Part shown: in pieces, positions 13,619 to 22,800 of the stretch
Position numbering within the stretch: position 1 is the stretch's first letter
Layout of the letters: each line of letters opens with the position of its first letter
Source of the DNA: an uncultured Oscillibacter sp.
Lineage (GTDB): Bacteria > Bacillota > Clostridia > Oscillospirales > Oscillospiraceae
Assembly (NCBI RefSeq): GCF_910584465.1
Contig: NZ_CAJUBK010000016.1
Coordinates: 1-43,577, forward strand
Direction of reading: 5' to 3'
Length of the DNA stretch: 43,577 bases
Notes under the pieces: model-generated
The model's input: the letters and a program-made list of their open reading frames with translations, nothing else
Database searches by the model: none
What the model was told of the DNA's origin: nothing
Made by a program: the position numbers and the translations under genes

Positions 13619-14122
13619 TCAGATAGTCCAATCCTCGCAGGAATCGATATGACCACTCTTATCCGCCTTAAACGTCCAGCTAGTAGTGATCGTAAACGCA
13701 GAAAGCGGATCCGACGAAACCTTGGTAGAATCGTACGTGATCTTTACCATAAGGGGTTTAGCACTTGCACTGGCAACCTCTGTGCACATAGGTAATACTT
13801 GCACATCAGCATCGGGAGCAGTACCCTCCTTAGGAACAAGGGCCCCCTGATGATCGCCATCTTCATCCACAATGTAATAATAGAACTTCCCAGCAGCAGG
13901 GAATTCATCTTTGGGATTCAGGCTGGCGATCGCTTCAGCGTTACCCAAAGACATCGCGCTCCTCGCATTGGCCGCGTCCACGCCATGCCGCGCCTTCTCC
14001 AAGGCGTTGTTGAACATGGGGATGGAGACAGCGGCGAGGATGCCGATGATGGCCACCACGATCAGCAGCTCGACCATCGTGAAGCCGCCTTGCTTTTTCA
14101 GCTTGGCTTTCAGGTTTTCCAT
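13619..14122 (-). CDS. pilA: Major type IV pilin
   Basis: A 167-residue prepilin. A 13-residue basic leader ends in GG, then the class III signal GFTMVELLIVVAIIGILAA with cleavage after G13 and Glu at +5 (E18), followed by the hydrophobic alpha1 helix and SIPMFNNALEKARHGVDAANAR. The rest is a beta-rich head ending SGHIDSCEDWTI, with Cys in VLPMCTEV and DSCEDW that could form the disulphide loop. The N-terminal third matches the GC-rich neighbours, but the head-coding part (13619-13900) is much AT-richer with different codon use, suggesting allelic replacement of the surface-exposed portion. It lies 78 bases after pilC with its own GAGAGGA site. Major status is inferred from position, length and E5. 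Confidence 0.92.
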   Translation of the reverse strand: MENLKAKLKKQGGFTMVELLIVVAIIGILAAVSIPMFNNALEKARHGVDAANARSAMSLGNAEAIASLNPKDEFPAAGKFYYYIVDEDGDHQGALVPKEGTAPDADVQVLPMCTEVASASAKPLMVKITYDSTKVSSDPLSAFTITTSWTFKADKSGHIDSCEDWTI

Positions 14123-14200
14123 AGCTTGTGTTCCTCTCTTTCAAAACTTGATTTGAGATCTTATACCCTAGGCCGGGGTTGGCACGGCCTGGAATACCGT

Positions 14201-15409
14201 TCACATATTGCTGTACAGACTGAACATGGGCAGGTACACCGCGATCAGGATGAACCCCACGAACACCGCCAGCACCACGATGATGATGGGCTCCAGCAGG
14301 GTCAGGGCCCGCTTGGTCTTCACGTCCGTCTCGCTGTCGTAATACGCCGCCAGCACCTGGAGCGTCGTCTCCATGGAGCCGGTGGCCTCGCCCACGGCGA
14401 CCATCTGCGTCAGCATGGGGGGCAGCTCTTTGCTGTAGCTCAGGCACTCGCCGAAGGACCGCCCGCCCTCCACGCCGGGGAGGGCCTCCAGCACGTCCTG
14501 GGCCATGCACAGGTTCGTCATGGTCCTGCCGGAGACCTCGATGGCCTGCAGGAGGGGCATCCCGGCGGTCAGGAGCGTGGACATGGTGTGGGCGAACTGG
14601 CTGGCCACGGTCATGCGCACGATGCTCCCGATCAGGGGGAGGCGCAGCTGCATCCGGGCCATGATGGGCCCGCCCTTCTCCGTGGTCCCGAAGAGGCGGA
14701 CGGAGAGGACCGCCAGCGCGATGGCGGCGATGATGGCCAGGAAATATCTGCGGAAGAACCCGCTCAGGGCGATCAGGGCGCGGGTGGCCCAGGGCAGCTC
14801 CACGCCCATCCCGTTGAACATGCCGGTGAAGGTGGGGATGACGAAGGCCATGACCACGGCGATGACCACCGCCGCGACGACCAGGACGAAGGCGGGGTAC
14901 GTCAGGGCCCCGAGCAGGCTCTCCCTGGTCTTGTTCATCCGCTCGAAGTAGTCGGCCATGCGGTCGAAGGAGGACAGCAGGTCGCCGGACTCCTCCCCCG
15001 CCCGGACGGTCTCCCGGAAGGTGACGGGCAGGGCGTCGGCCCCCCGCTGTTCGAAGCTGTAGCTGAGGGACCAGCCGTTGGACACGTCCTCGGACACCTG
15101 GCGCAGCAGCCGCGCCAGCTCCTTGTCGGCGCACTGCTCCGCCACCAGGTCCACGGTCTGGACCAGGGGCAGGCCCGCCTTGAGGATGATGGAGAACTGC
15201 CGGCAGGTGAGGGAGAGGCTCTTGGCCCCGATCTTGCGCAGCTTCGCCAGGGGGGCCTTCGCCGCCGCCCGGGGGATCTCCTTCAGGGAGAGGACGATCT
15301 CGCAGCTCTGCCGGATCTTGGCCACGGCCTCGGTCTGGCTGACGGCCTCCACCATGCCGGTGACCTTCTCCCCGCTGGCGTAGGCGCCCTCGTACTTATA
15401 GGTGGGCAT
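14201..15409 (-). CDS. pilC: PilC inner-membrane platform protein
   Basis: A 402-residue polytopic protein of the PilC/GspF family, the membrane platform on which PilB and PilT act. It has a short N-terminal domain (MPTYKYEGAYASGEKVTG), then two copies of the T2SSF helical domain (about 65-190 and 270-390) each ending in membrane helices, including VLVVAAVVIAVVMAFVIP and LEPIIIVVLAVFVGFILIAV. The motif RQFSIILKAGLPLVQ near residue 70 and FAHTMSTLLTAGMPLLQAI near 275 mark the repeat. AAAGGAGGCGCCGT precedes the ATG. It lies 12 bases after pilT. Confidence 0.95.
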   Translation of the reverse strand: MPTYKYEGAYASGEKVTGMVEAVSQTEAVAKIRQSCEIVLSLKEIPRAAAKAPLAKLRKIGAKSLSLTCRQFSIILKAGLPLVQTVDLVAEQCADKELARLLRQVSEDVSNGWSLSYSFEQRGADALPVTFRETVRAGEESGDLLSSFDRMADYFERMNKTRESLLGALTYPAFVLVVAAVVIAVVMAFVIPTFTGMFNGMGVELPWATRALIALSGFFRRYFLAIIAAIALAVLSVRLFGTTEKGGPIMARMQLRLPLIGSIVRMTVASQFAHTMSTLLTAGMPLLQAIEVSGRTMTNLCMAQDVLEALPGVEGGRSFGECLSYSKELPPMLTQMVAVGEATGSMETTLQVLAAYYDSETDVKTKRALTLLEPIIIVVLAVFVGFILIAVYLPMFSLYSNM

Positions 15410-15421
15410 ACGGCGCCTCCT

Positions 15422-16525
15422 TTACAGCCCGGGCCGCCTGAAGCCGGGGGCCCGGCCCATGTCCGGCGGCGGCGGGGCCTTGGCCCCGGCCGGGGGCTTC
15501 CCGCCGCTCTGGTCCCGCAGCGCGGAGCGATAGGTCTCCTGCGAGATCTTCCCGGAGGCCAGCAGGGCGCCCAGCGCCTTGTCCATCAGGATGTTGCCGA
15601 TGGCCCCGGTGGTCTGGATGGAGTTGGCGATCTGGGGGGTCTTGCCCTCCCGGATCAGGTTGCGGATGGCCCCGTCGGTCTTCATGACCTCGCAGGCCAG
15701 CACCCGGCCTCCCCCCACCTTGGGCAGCAGCTGCTGGCTGAGCACGGCCTTGAGGGACATGGACAGCTGGAGGCGGATCTGCTGCTGGCGCTCCGCGGGG
15801 AAGACGTCCACGATGCGGTCGATGGAGTCGGCGGCGGAGTTGGTGTGGACCGTGCCGAAGACCAGGTGCCCGGTCTCGGCGGCGGTGAGGGCGGTCTCGA
15901 TGGTCTCCAGGTCCCGCATCTCGCCGACCAGGATCACGTCCGGGTCCTCCCGCAGCGCGGCCCGGAGCCCGGCGGCGAAGGACTGGGTGTCCCGCCCGAT
16001 CTCCCGCTGGTTGATGACGCAGCGGGCGGGAGTATAGACGTATTCGATGGGGTCCTCCAGGGTGAGGATGTGCTTGGCCTCCCGGTGGTTGATCTGGTCC
16101 AGGATGGCGGCCAGGGTGGTGGACTTGCCGGAGCCGGTCTCGCCGGTGATCAGCACCAGCCCCTGGCTGTAGGCGGGGAACTCCTCCACCACCTTGGGCA
16201 GGCCCAGCTCCGAGAGGTCGGGGATGTGCTCGTTCAAAAGGCGGATGGCGGCGGACCAGGACGCCTGCTGGCGGAAGAGGTTGACGCGGCAGCGGACCCC
16301 GGCGATGGATTCGGCCAGGTCCAGCTCGCCCACCACCTCGGCCCGGCGGATGTCCGACCCGGCCAGTTCCTTGGCGGCCTCCAGGCAGTCGCTCTCGCTC
16401 AGGGGCGTGCCGCCCATCTCCCGGATGGAGCCGTCGATGCGGTACCGGGGGGTGAGCCCCCGGACCAGATGGATATCGGATGCCCCGTCCTGCAGGGCTT
16501 TCTCTACGTATCGTTCGATCGTCAT
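15422..16525 (-). CDS. pilT: PilT retraction ATPase
   Basis: A 367-residue hexameric AAA-like secretion ATPase that depolymerises pili. It begins MTIERYVEKALQDGASDIHL; Walker A GETGSGKST is near residue 130, the Asp box reads ILTLEDPIEYVY, Walker B DVILVGEMRDLET is near 195, and the His box GHLVFGTVHTNSA near 225. The PilT hallmark is present in modified form in the C-terminal third (AIRNLIREGKTPQI, close to AIRNLIREDKVAQM). A Pro-rich tail ends the protein. Presence of PilT implies dynamic pili capable of twitching or DNA uptake. It lies 8 bases after pilB. Confidence 0.96.
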   Translation of the reverse strand: MTIERYVEKALQDGASDIHLVRGLTPRYRIDGSIREMGGTPLSESDCLEAAKELAGSDIRRAEVVGELDLAESIAGVRCRVNLFRQQASWSAAIRLLNEHIPDLSELGLPKVVEEFPAYSQGLVLITGETGSGKSTTLAAILDQINHREAKHILTLEDPIEYVYTPARCVINQREIGRDTQSFAAGLRAALREDPDVILVGEMRDLETIETALTAAETGHLVFGTVHTNSAADSIDRIVDVFPAERQQQIRLQLSMSLKAVLSQQLLPKVGGGRVLACEVMKTDGAIRNLIREGKTPQIANSIQTTGAIGNILMDKALGALLASGKISQETYRSALRDQSGGKPPAGAKAPPPPDMGRAPGFRRPGL

Positions 16526-16533
16526 GATCCCTC

Positions 16534-18228
16534 CTAGATCCCGCCAAGACAGCGGTGGATCTCCTCGCTGGAGGTCACGCCGTCCAGGACCAATTTACGG
16601 CAGTTCTCGATCAGTGGGTGGAAATCGGCGGCGGCGATGGCCGCCTCCAGCTCCTTGAGGGAGCGGGAATGGATGGCCCGCCGGATGGCGGAGCCGATGG
16701 GCAGGATCTCGAAGACGCCCACCCGGCCCCGGTAGCCGGTGCCGAAGCACTCGCCGCAGCCCGCGCCTTTGTAGAAGAGGTAGTCCCCGCCGGGCAGGCC
16801 CAGGGCGGCCTGTTCCTCCAGGGAGGGGGTGTAGGGCCGCTTGCAGTGGGGGCAGACCCGGCGGACCAGCCGCTGGGAGACGATGCCCTTCACGGCCCCG
16901 GCGATGAGGTAGGGCTCCACGCCGATGTCCAGCAGGCGGTCGATGGAGCTGACGGCGCTGTTGGTGTGGATGGTGGAGAGGACCAGGTGGCCGGTCATGG
17001 CGGCGCGCATGGCGATCTCGGCGGTCTCGCCGTCCCGGATCTCGCCCACGGCGATGATGTCCGGGTCCTGCCGCAGGACGGAGCGCAGGACGTTGGCGAA
17101 GGTCAGGCCGGTCTTGTCGTTGATCTGCACCTGGCAGACGCCGTCGATGTGGTACTCCACCGGGTCCTCCAGGGAGACCAGGTTGACCTCCTCGCTCTTG
17201 AGGCGGTCGATCATGGTGTAGAGGGTGGAGGTCTTGCCGGAGCCGGTGGGGCCCACCATGAGGATGACGCCCTCCCGGGCGCTGTCCACCAGGCTGCAGA
17301 AGCGCTCCCGGTTCTCCCCCTCCAGGCCGATGCCCTCCAGGGTGGCCAGCTCCGGCGTCTTGCGCAGGAGGCGGATGACCACCTTCTCGCCGTGGATGGT
17401 GGGCAGGGTGGAGATGCGCAGGTCCAGGCTCTCCTGCCGGACGGTGACGACGGCCCGGCCGTCCTGGGGGATCTGCTTTTGGGCGATGTCCATCCGGGCC
17501 ATGATCTTCATGCGGGAGATGACGGAGCTCTGCAGCTCCCGGGGCACCGGGATGATGGCCCGGAGGGCCCCGTCGATGCGCATGCGGATGGTCATGCTGT
17601 CCTCGCCGGGCTCCATGTGGATGTCGCTGGCCCCCTCGGTGCAGGCCCGGTCGATGATGGAGTTCACCAGGCGGATGGCGGGGGCGGCGTCGGCCTCGTC
17701 CTCGTCCACGGTCATGGACTGGGGCTGGGCCACGGCCCCGCCGCCGTACTGGCTGCCCAGCAGGTCCCGCTGCATGTCCTCGATGGCCTGCATGGCCCCC
17801 TGGTTGCTGTAGAGGTTCTGCACCGCCCGCTCCACGGCGGCGGAGGCGGCGATCATCGGCACCACCCGGCGCCGGGTGACCGCCCCGACCTCCTCCACGG
17901 CCATGAAGTTCAGCGGGTCCGCCATGGCCAGCCAGACCTCGGCCCGGCTGGCCTTCACCGGCACCACCATGTGCTTCTTGGCCAGGTTCTTCGGCAGGAG
18001 CTGGGCCATATCCGGCGGGATGGCGTAGGTGTTCAGGTCGATGAACTCCACGCCCAGCTGGCTCATCAGGGTGTCGATGAGCTGCTTCTCCGTGATGAAG
18101 CCGTGCTTTTGCAGGATGGAGCCCAGGCGTTCCCCGGTCCCCTCCTGGAGCGCCAGCGCCTCGTCCAGCTGCGTCTGGGAGATGTCGCCGCTTTTGACCA
18201 GCAGGTCGCCGAGACGGACGTATCTCAT
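16534..18228 (-). CDS. pilB: PilB pilus extension ATPase
   Basis: A 564-residue GspE/PilB-type ATPase. An N-terminal MshEN-like domain (about 1-150; MRYVRLGDLLVKSGDISQTQ, then ERLGSILQKHGFITEKQL) is of the type that binds cyclic-di-GMP in some members. The catalytic half has Walker A GPTGSGKTS near 326, LVSLEDPVEYHIDGV, DIIAVGEIRDGET and TIHTNSAVSSIDRL. A tetracysteine zinc site (VCPHCKRP and GCGECFGTGYRGR) distinguishes PilB from PilT. ATG 18228 overlaps the upstream stop (ATGA). Control by c-di-GMP is possible but not shown. Confidence 0.96.
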   Translation of the reverse strand: MRYVRLGDLLVKSGDISQTQLDEALALQEGTGERLGSILQKHGFITEKQLIDTLMSQLGVEFIDLNTYAIPPDMAQLLPKNLAKKHMVVPVKASRAEVWLAMADPLNFMAVEEVGAVTRRRVVPMIAASAAVERAVQNLYSNQGAMQAIEDMQRDLLGSQYGGGAVAQPQSMTVDEDEADAAPAIRLVNSIIDRACTEGASDIHMEPGEDSMTIRMRIDGALRAIIPVPRELQSSVISRMKIMARMDIAQKQIPQDGRAVVTVRQESLDLRISTLPTIHGEKVVIRLLRKTPELATLEGIGLEGENRERFCSLVDSAREGVILMVGPTGSGKTSTLYTMIDRLKSEEVNLVSLEDPVEYHIDGVCQVQINDKTGLTFANVLRSVLRQDPDIIAVGEIRDGETAEIAMRAAMTGHLVLSTIHTNSAVSSIDRLLDIGVEPYLIAGAVKGIVSQRLVRRVCPHCKRPYTPSLEEQAALGLPGGDYLFYKGAGCGECFGTGYRGRVGVFEILPIGSAIRRAIHSRSLKELEAAIAAADFHPLIENCRKLVLDGVTSSEEIHRCLGGI

Positions 18229-18758
18229 GATGTCCCCCCCATTCCTTTCGGCAGGTTCAGGCAGCGGATGACCACGCCGTCCTCCGGCGTCTCCGCGCTG
18301 ATATCCCCGTCTTTCCAAGTCACTTTCAGATGGAGCGTGAAACAGGACGCCGCCGGGTCGAAGGAGAGGAACTCCCTGCCCGCGATCTCCTCGGCCTGGT
18401 ACGCCCCGCCGTGGTACGCTCCTCCCGGGCCGCTGCCGGCCTTCCCCGTCGGCAGGAGCTCTTCGTCCCCTGCCAGGACCCGCCCGTCGCGGATGGTCAG
18501 GCTGCGGCCGTCGTTATAGGTCAGGGCCCCGGAGCCGTCCGTCTCCGCCCCGTGGGCGTAGCGCAGCTCGTCGGCGATGGCGTCCACCAGGGTGTTCAGC
18601 AGCAGCTGGGTCTCCGACTCCGCCGTGATCTCCCGGTAAGTCTCCATCGCCGCCTGCATCCCCGTGCCCAGCATCAGGCACAGCAGGGTCAGGATGGCCA
18701 CGGCGCAGAGCATCTCCACCAGCGTGAAGCCGCCGCTGCTGTCCAGCTTCTTCCTCAT
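18225..18758 (-). CDS. Minor pilin, PilW/GspJ-like
   Basis: A 177-residue prepilin. The class III signal reads SSGGFTLVEMLCAVAILTLL with cleavage after G10 and E15 at +5. The hydrophobic helix is followed by QAAMETYREITAESETQLLLNTLVDAIADELRYA, the pattern of PilW/GspJ minor subunits, then a beta-rich domain. It overlaps the genes on both sides by four bases. Minor pilins of this set normally form the priming tip complex of the fibre. Confidence 0.85.
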   Translation of the reverse strand: MRKKLDSSGGFTLVEMLCAVAILTLLCLMLGTGMQAAMETYREITAESETQLLLNTLVDAIADELRYAHGAETDGSGALTYNDGRSLTIRDGRVLAGDEELLPTGKAGSGPGGAYHGGAYQAEEIAGREFLSFDPAASCFTLHLKVTWKDGDISAETPEDGVVIRCLNLPKGMGGTS

Positions 18759-19087
18759 GGCCCGCCTCCTGCCGCCGGCATGGCGTAGGAGAGCAGCCGG
18801 TCTTTGTCCCCATAGAAGAAGACCCGGGCAGGATCCAGCGCCACCGCCTCGGCCCCCGTGACCGTCACCGCCGCGCCGGAGGGCGGTATGCTGTCCGACG
18901 CGTACTGCCGCTCCGCCTTGGACAGGTCCTCGTAATACTGCCCGTCCGCCGCCTGGGCGGTCAGGTCGATGCTGACGGAGGCCCCCACCGCACCGAAGAG
19001 CAGCAGGACCGACAGCGAGCAGATCAGGATGGAGGCCAGCACCTCCACCAGGGTCTCCCCCCGGGGATCTCCCAGCTTGCGTCTCAT
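18755..19087 (-). CDS. Minor pilin, PilV/GspI-like
   Basis: A 110-residue prepilin with MRRKLGDPRGETLVEVLASI: cleavage after G10, Glu at +5 (E15), and an unusual Glu rather than Phe at +1. A hydrophobic helix LICSLSVLLLFGAVGAS and a short beta domain follow. The start at 19087 is chosen from the ATGA overlap with the upstream gene; the frame continues to 19114 without a ribosome site. Small size and the ETLVEVLAS pattern fit PilV/GspI. Confidence 0.83.
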   Translation of the reverse strand: MRRKLGDPRGETLVEVLASILICSLSVLLLFGAVGASVSIDLTAQAADGQYYEDLSKAERQYASDSIPPSGAAVTVTGAEAVALDPARVFFYGDKDRLLSYAMPAAGGGP

Positions 19088-19875
19088 CCGCCGGCCACCT
19101 CCTTCGCGATCCAATCCAGCTCCCAGGTCACGTCGGGGGCCGCGCCCCCTCCCGGGAGGTCCTCCCTCGCCTGCTCGGAGAAGCCCTCCTTGCCCGGCAT
19201 GGAAGCGTCCCCCGCGAACTCGTCCCCGTCCGGGACGAAGCCCAGGGCGGGGAGGCCGGAGGCCGTCAGCTCCGCCTCCATGCGGTAGGACCGGCCGCCG
19301 CCCTCCTTCAGCTCGGCGCTCAGGCGGATGCGCAGGTCCGTGCGCAGCACGGCCTTCACCGTGACCTCCGGGAACTTCTCCTTGACCGCGTCCTCGCCAT
19401 CCACCGTCACCTTGAGTCCCGACTCGAAGGGGAGCGGGGCGGTCTCGTCCCCGGACAGGGCGGTACGGCCCGGCCCGGTGAACTCCCTGGCATAGACGCC
19501 GTCCAGCGCCTTGGTCAGATCCAGGGCGCCGCCCAGCTCGCCGCAGGTCAGGCCGCCCGCCGTCTGCCGGACATGGTAATACTTCGTCTCGCCGATGCGG
19601 ATGCCCTCCTCATCGAATATGGGCACCACCCAGCGCTGCACCGTGTAGCCGCCCGTGTACTCCGCCTCCGCGATCTGCCCGGCGACCAGCCGGAGGGCGG
19701 AGGACAGGGCCAGGTACCTCTGCTGTTCTTCGTAATTGCTGCGGATCTTCCCCGCGTTGGAGGCCGCCGCCATCAGCACGGAGGCGGACACCATCATGCA
19801 CACCAGGAGGAACAGCAGCGCCAGGAGGATGGATGCCCCGCTCTGGCTCTCCCATTTCCCGCGCATCCGCCTCAC
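19084..19875 (-). CDS. PilX/GspK-like minor pilin component
   Basis: A 263-residue protein starting at GTG 19875, with GGAGG eight bases upstream. Leader MRRMRGKWESQSG is followed by ASILLALLFLLVCMMVSASV, a PilX_N-type helix. The canonical Glu at +5 is missing, as is typical of GspK-type tip subunits. Then come SNAGKIRSNYEEQQRYLALSS and a large beta-rich exposed domain. With the two next genes it makes a complete tip set (X/K, V/I, W/J). It follows the giant prepilin by 19 bases. Confidence 0.8.
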   Translation of the reverse strand: MRRMRGKWESQSGASILLALLFLLVCMMVSASVLMAAASNAGKIRSNYEEQQRYLALSSALRLVAGQIAEAEYTGGYTVQRWVVPIFDEEGIRIGETKYYHVRQTAGGLTCGELGGALDLTKALDGVYAREFTGPGRTALSGDETAPLPFESGLKVTVDGEDAVKEKFPEVTVKAVLRTDLRIRLSAELKEGGGRSYRMEAELTASGLPALGFVPDGDEFAGDASMPGKEGFSEQAREDLPGGGAAPDVTWELDWIAKEVAGG

Positions 19876-19894
19876 CGGGCATCCCTCCTCTCGT

Positions 19895-22800
19895 TCAAGA
19901 TCTGCGGTCCCTCCCGCGCCGCCGGCGGGTCCGGACGTCCGGCGCGCCCTCGGCAGGAGGCAGGGCCTCCGGGAGGGGCGTGGCCCGGCCCTCGGGCCCG
20001 CCCTCCTGCGGCGCCGATACGCTCAGGGCCAGCTCGTGGATCTGGTCCTCGCCCGCCGGGATGAGCGTGCCGTCCCCGCCGGTCATGGCCAAGGTGACGG
20101 CCAGACGGACCTCCGGGATGCCGCCCTCGGGATACGTGAGCTTGATCCAGTCTCCGTCCGGCGTCCCGTCCCCGTCCCGGCTCCAGTCGATCCGGACGCC
20201 GTCCGGCCCGGCCGGATCATCCGCCAAGCGGACGTCCACGATCCGGCATCGCAGGACGTCCCCGTCCGCGCCCTCCGTGAGGGCGAGGTCATCGAAGGTG
20301 AGGGTGCACACGTCCTGCTCCTTCGTCCCGCCGTCCTCCCCGGTCACGGTCTCCTTGGTGAACACCGCTGCCGGCAGGGGCAGGATCTGGACCTGGACCG
20401 GGCTGAAGTCTTTGTATGCCTTCCCACCGTCCGGATCGCCGGGATCGATGGTATAGGTGAACTCGGCGCTGACCGCCGTGGCCTCCTGAGGCGCGCCGCT
20501 GGTGGTGAGCCGCAGGGCGTCCCGGGCGCTCCCTCCGTCCGGCTGGACGGCCTGGGCGCTGAGGTAGTGGATGGGGCTGCTGGGATCCGTGAGCTCCAGC
20601 ACGCCCTGGATGTCCTGGCCGTCCTTGTCCTTCAGCGGCCCGCCCGCGCTGTTGACGGGCGTCATCCGCACCGTGACCGTGTCGTCGGGGAACAGGAAGA
20701 CCTTGGCGGGCCGCAGCCGGATGCCCACGTTGACATGGACGGAGACCAGGATGGTATAGGGGATGCCGTCCGCCGTCGTGTAGGTCAGCGTCAGCGGGGC
20801 GGTGCCCTCGCTCACGCCGGTCACCGTCAGGATATACTCTGTCCCGGAAGCCCCGTCGGGATCGATCCGGAACGCGGCGGTCCCCGTGTCCCCGATGGAG
20901 GACGCGGACCAATCGCCGCCCGGGGAGACGCCCTTGAGCACCAGCCTCTCCTGATAGGCGCTGCCGCCGAAGAGGTCGATGAGGATGGGGGTCCCGCCGA
21001 GATAGGTCTTGCCGTCCAGGCTCATGCGGGAGAACCCGCTGAGGGGCCAGCGGCCATAGTGGACATGGTAGGTGCCCTCGCCTGCGACGTCCCTTTGCAA
21101 AATGGTGGGGAAGGGATAGTCCATCCCCCTCAAAGCGGAGGAATAGTCCTGGTCCTTCAGGGCCGGAGAGGTGTCGGGCGGATAGCTGTACTTGCCGGGG
21201 ACGGAGATGTCGGTGCCGATGGCCGTATTGCTGACGGGATGGAAGGGGCCGGCCTCCCGGGCCTCCTCGTCGGAGAGGCCGCGTTCGTCGTTGATCAGCT
21301 GGTAGATCTTCCGCTGCCCGTCGATGGGCGCCGCGCCGGACAGCTGCTCATAGGACAACCCGGCAGGGCTGCCATAGTCGCTGTCCAGGTCCGTCTTGGC
21401 CCCCTGTTTCTTGACCGCCGCCCGGTATGCTTCTATGGTCCCGCCGTTGCTGGCCATGACCTCGCCGGTCAGGTAGTAGCAGTTGGTGATCTTGCAGGTG
21501 CCGTGGTTCGCCAGCACCGTCTCGCCCGCAGGGGTCTTGCCGGCGGGATAGAGCTCGCCCGTGCCGCCGAGTGCGTACAGGCTGTCGATATTCTTGTGGG
21601 CGTCGGCCGCGGGCAGCCTCACATAGCTGTAGCAGTTGGTCAGCGTGTTGTTCGTTTGATCTTTTTCCTTGTTCTGGTCGCCCTGCGCGCCGATAGTGCG
21701 GCCCGTCCCCGCGACCGTCAGGGGCTTCATGTAGCTGCCGCCCACCAGGCCGCCGACGTAGATGCCTCGTTCATTCGGCCGTTCGATCTCCACCGTGCCG
21801 ATGGAGATGCTGCCTCCGGCGTAGCAGTTGGTGAGATCCCCCTGGCAGATGCCCGCCAGGCCGCCGACACGCATGTTGTCGTTCTCCACGGCGTTGTCGA
21901 CCTCGATATCCACCACGGAAGAGCAGTTGGAGAAGTTCATGCAGGAGGCGCCCACCATCCCGCCGATGTTGTTCCCGCCCCAGCCGCCGTTGTAGGTGTA
22001 GGTCTGGGCGTCGATCGTGTATCCGGCCACGGAGCAGTTCGAGATGGCGTTCCCCTTCTGGTCGCTGGTGCCGGCCACACCGGCCAGGGCGCCCATGCAG
22101 AACCAGCGGCTCCGGCTCTCCGGGTCCTTCCTTCCCTCGCGGCTGTTGGTCAGGGTAGAGATCTTGCCCTTGCCGTCGGAAGAGTAGAGGATGATGTTCT
22201 CCAGGCTCCCGTCATACACCACGCCGAACAGCCCGGTGCAGGAGGAGCGCGCGTGCCCCTGTATATTGACGTTCTCGATCAGGTAGTACCCGCCGTCGTA
22301 GTTCCCGCTGAACCAGCCGCAAATCGTGCCGGTGCCGTTGTTGGCATCGCCCGCGAGATGGTCGTAGTATTCGGCGATGGGGGAATAGGTCTTGTACTCC
22401 CCGTCCTCGTCCCGCTCCCCCAGGATGTCGAAGGTCTGTACCCAATCGTAGTCCCCGGTGCCGTTGCCGGAGGAGAGATAGGGGAACTGGGAGATGTTGG
22501 ACGGCGTCCAGTTTTCCGCGCAGGTTATCACGGTGCTGGTGTCCCGGTTCTCTTTGTTCCAGTTGATCAGCTGGAGCTGCGCGATGGAGCGCACCTCGTA
22601 GGGGTTCTTCGCCTGGCCCGGCTGGAAGCCGGGGTCGCTGTCAGCGAACACCACGCCGTCCTTCGTCTCCCAGGTCCCCGCCGGCTTCTGCACCGCCAGC
22701 GCGTCGGCGAAGTGGGGATCGAGGTAGAAGGTGACCCTGAGCGCGTCGCCCTGCTCCAGCGTCAGCGTGGCGTTGGGGCTCTTGCCGGAGCAGCCGGGAT

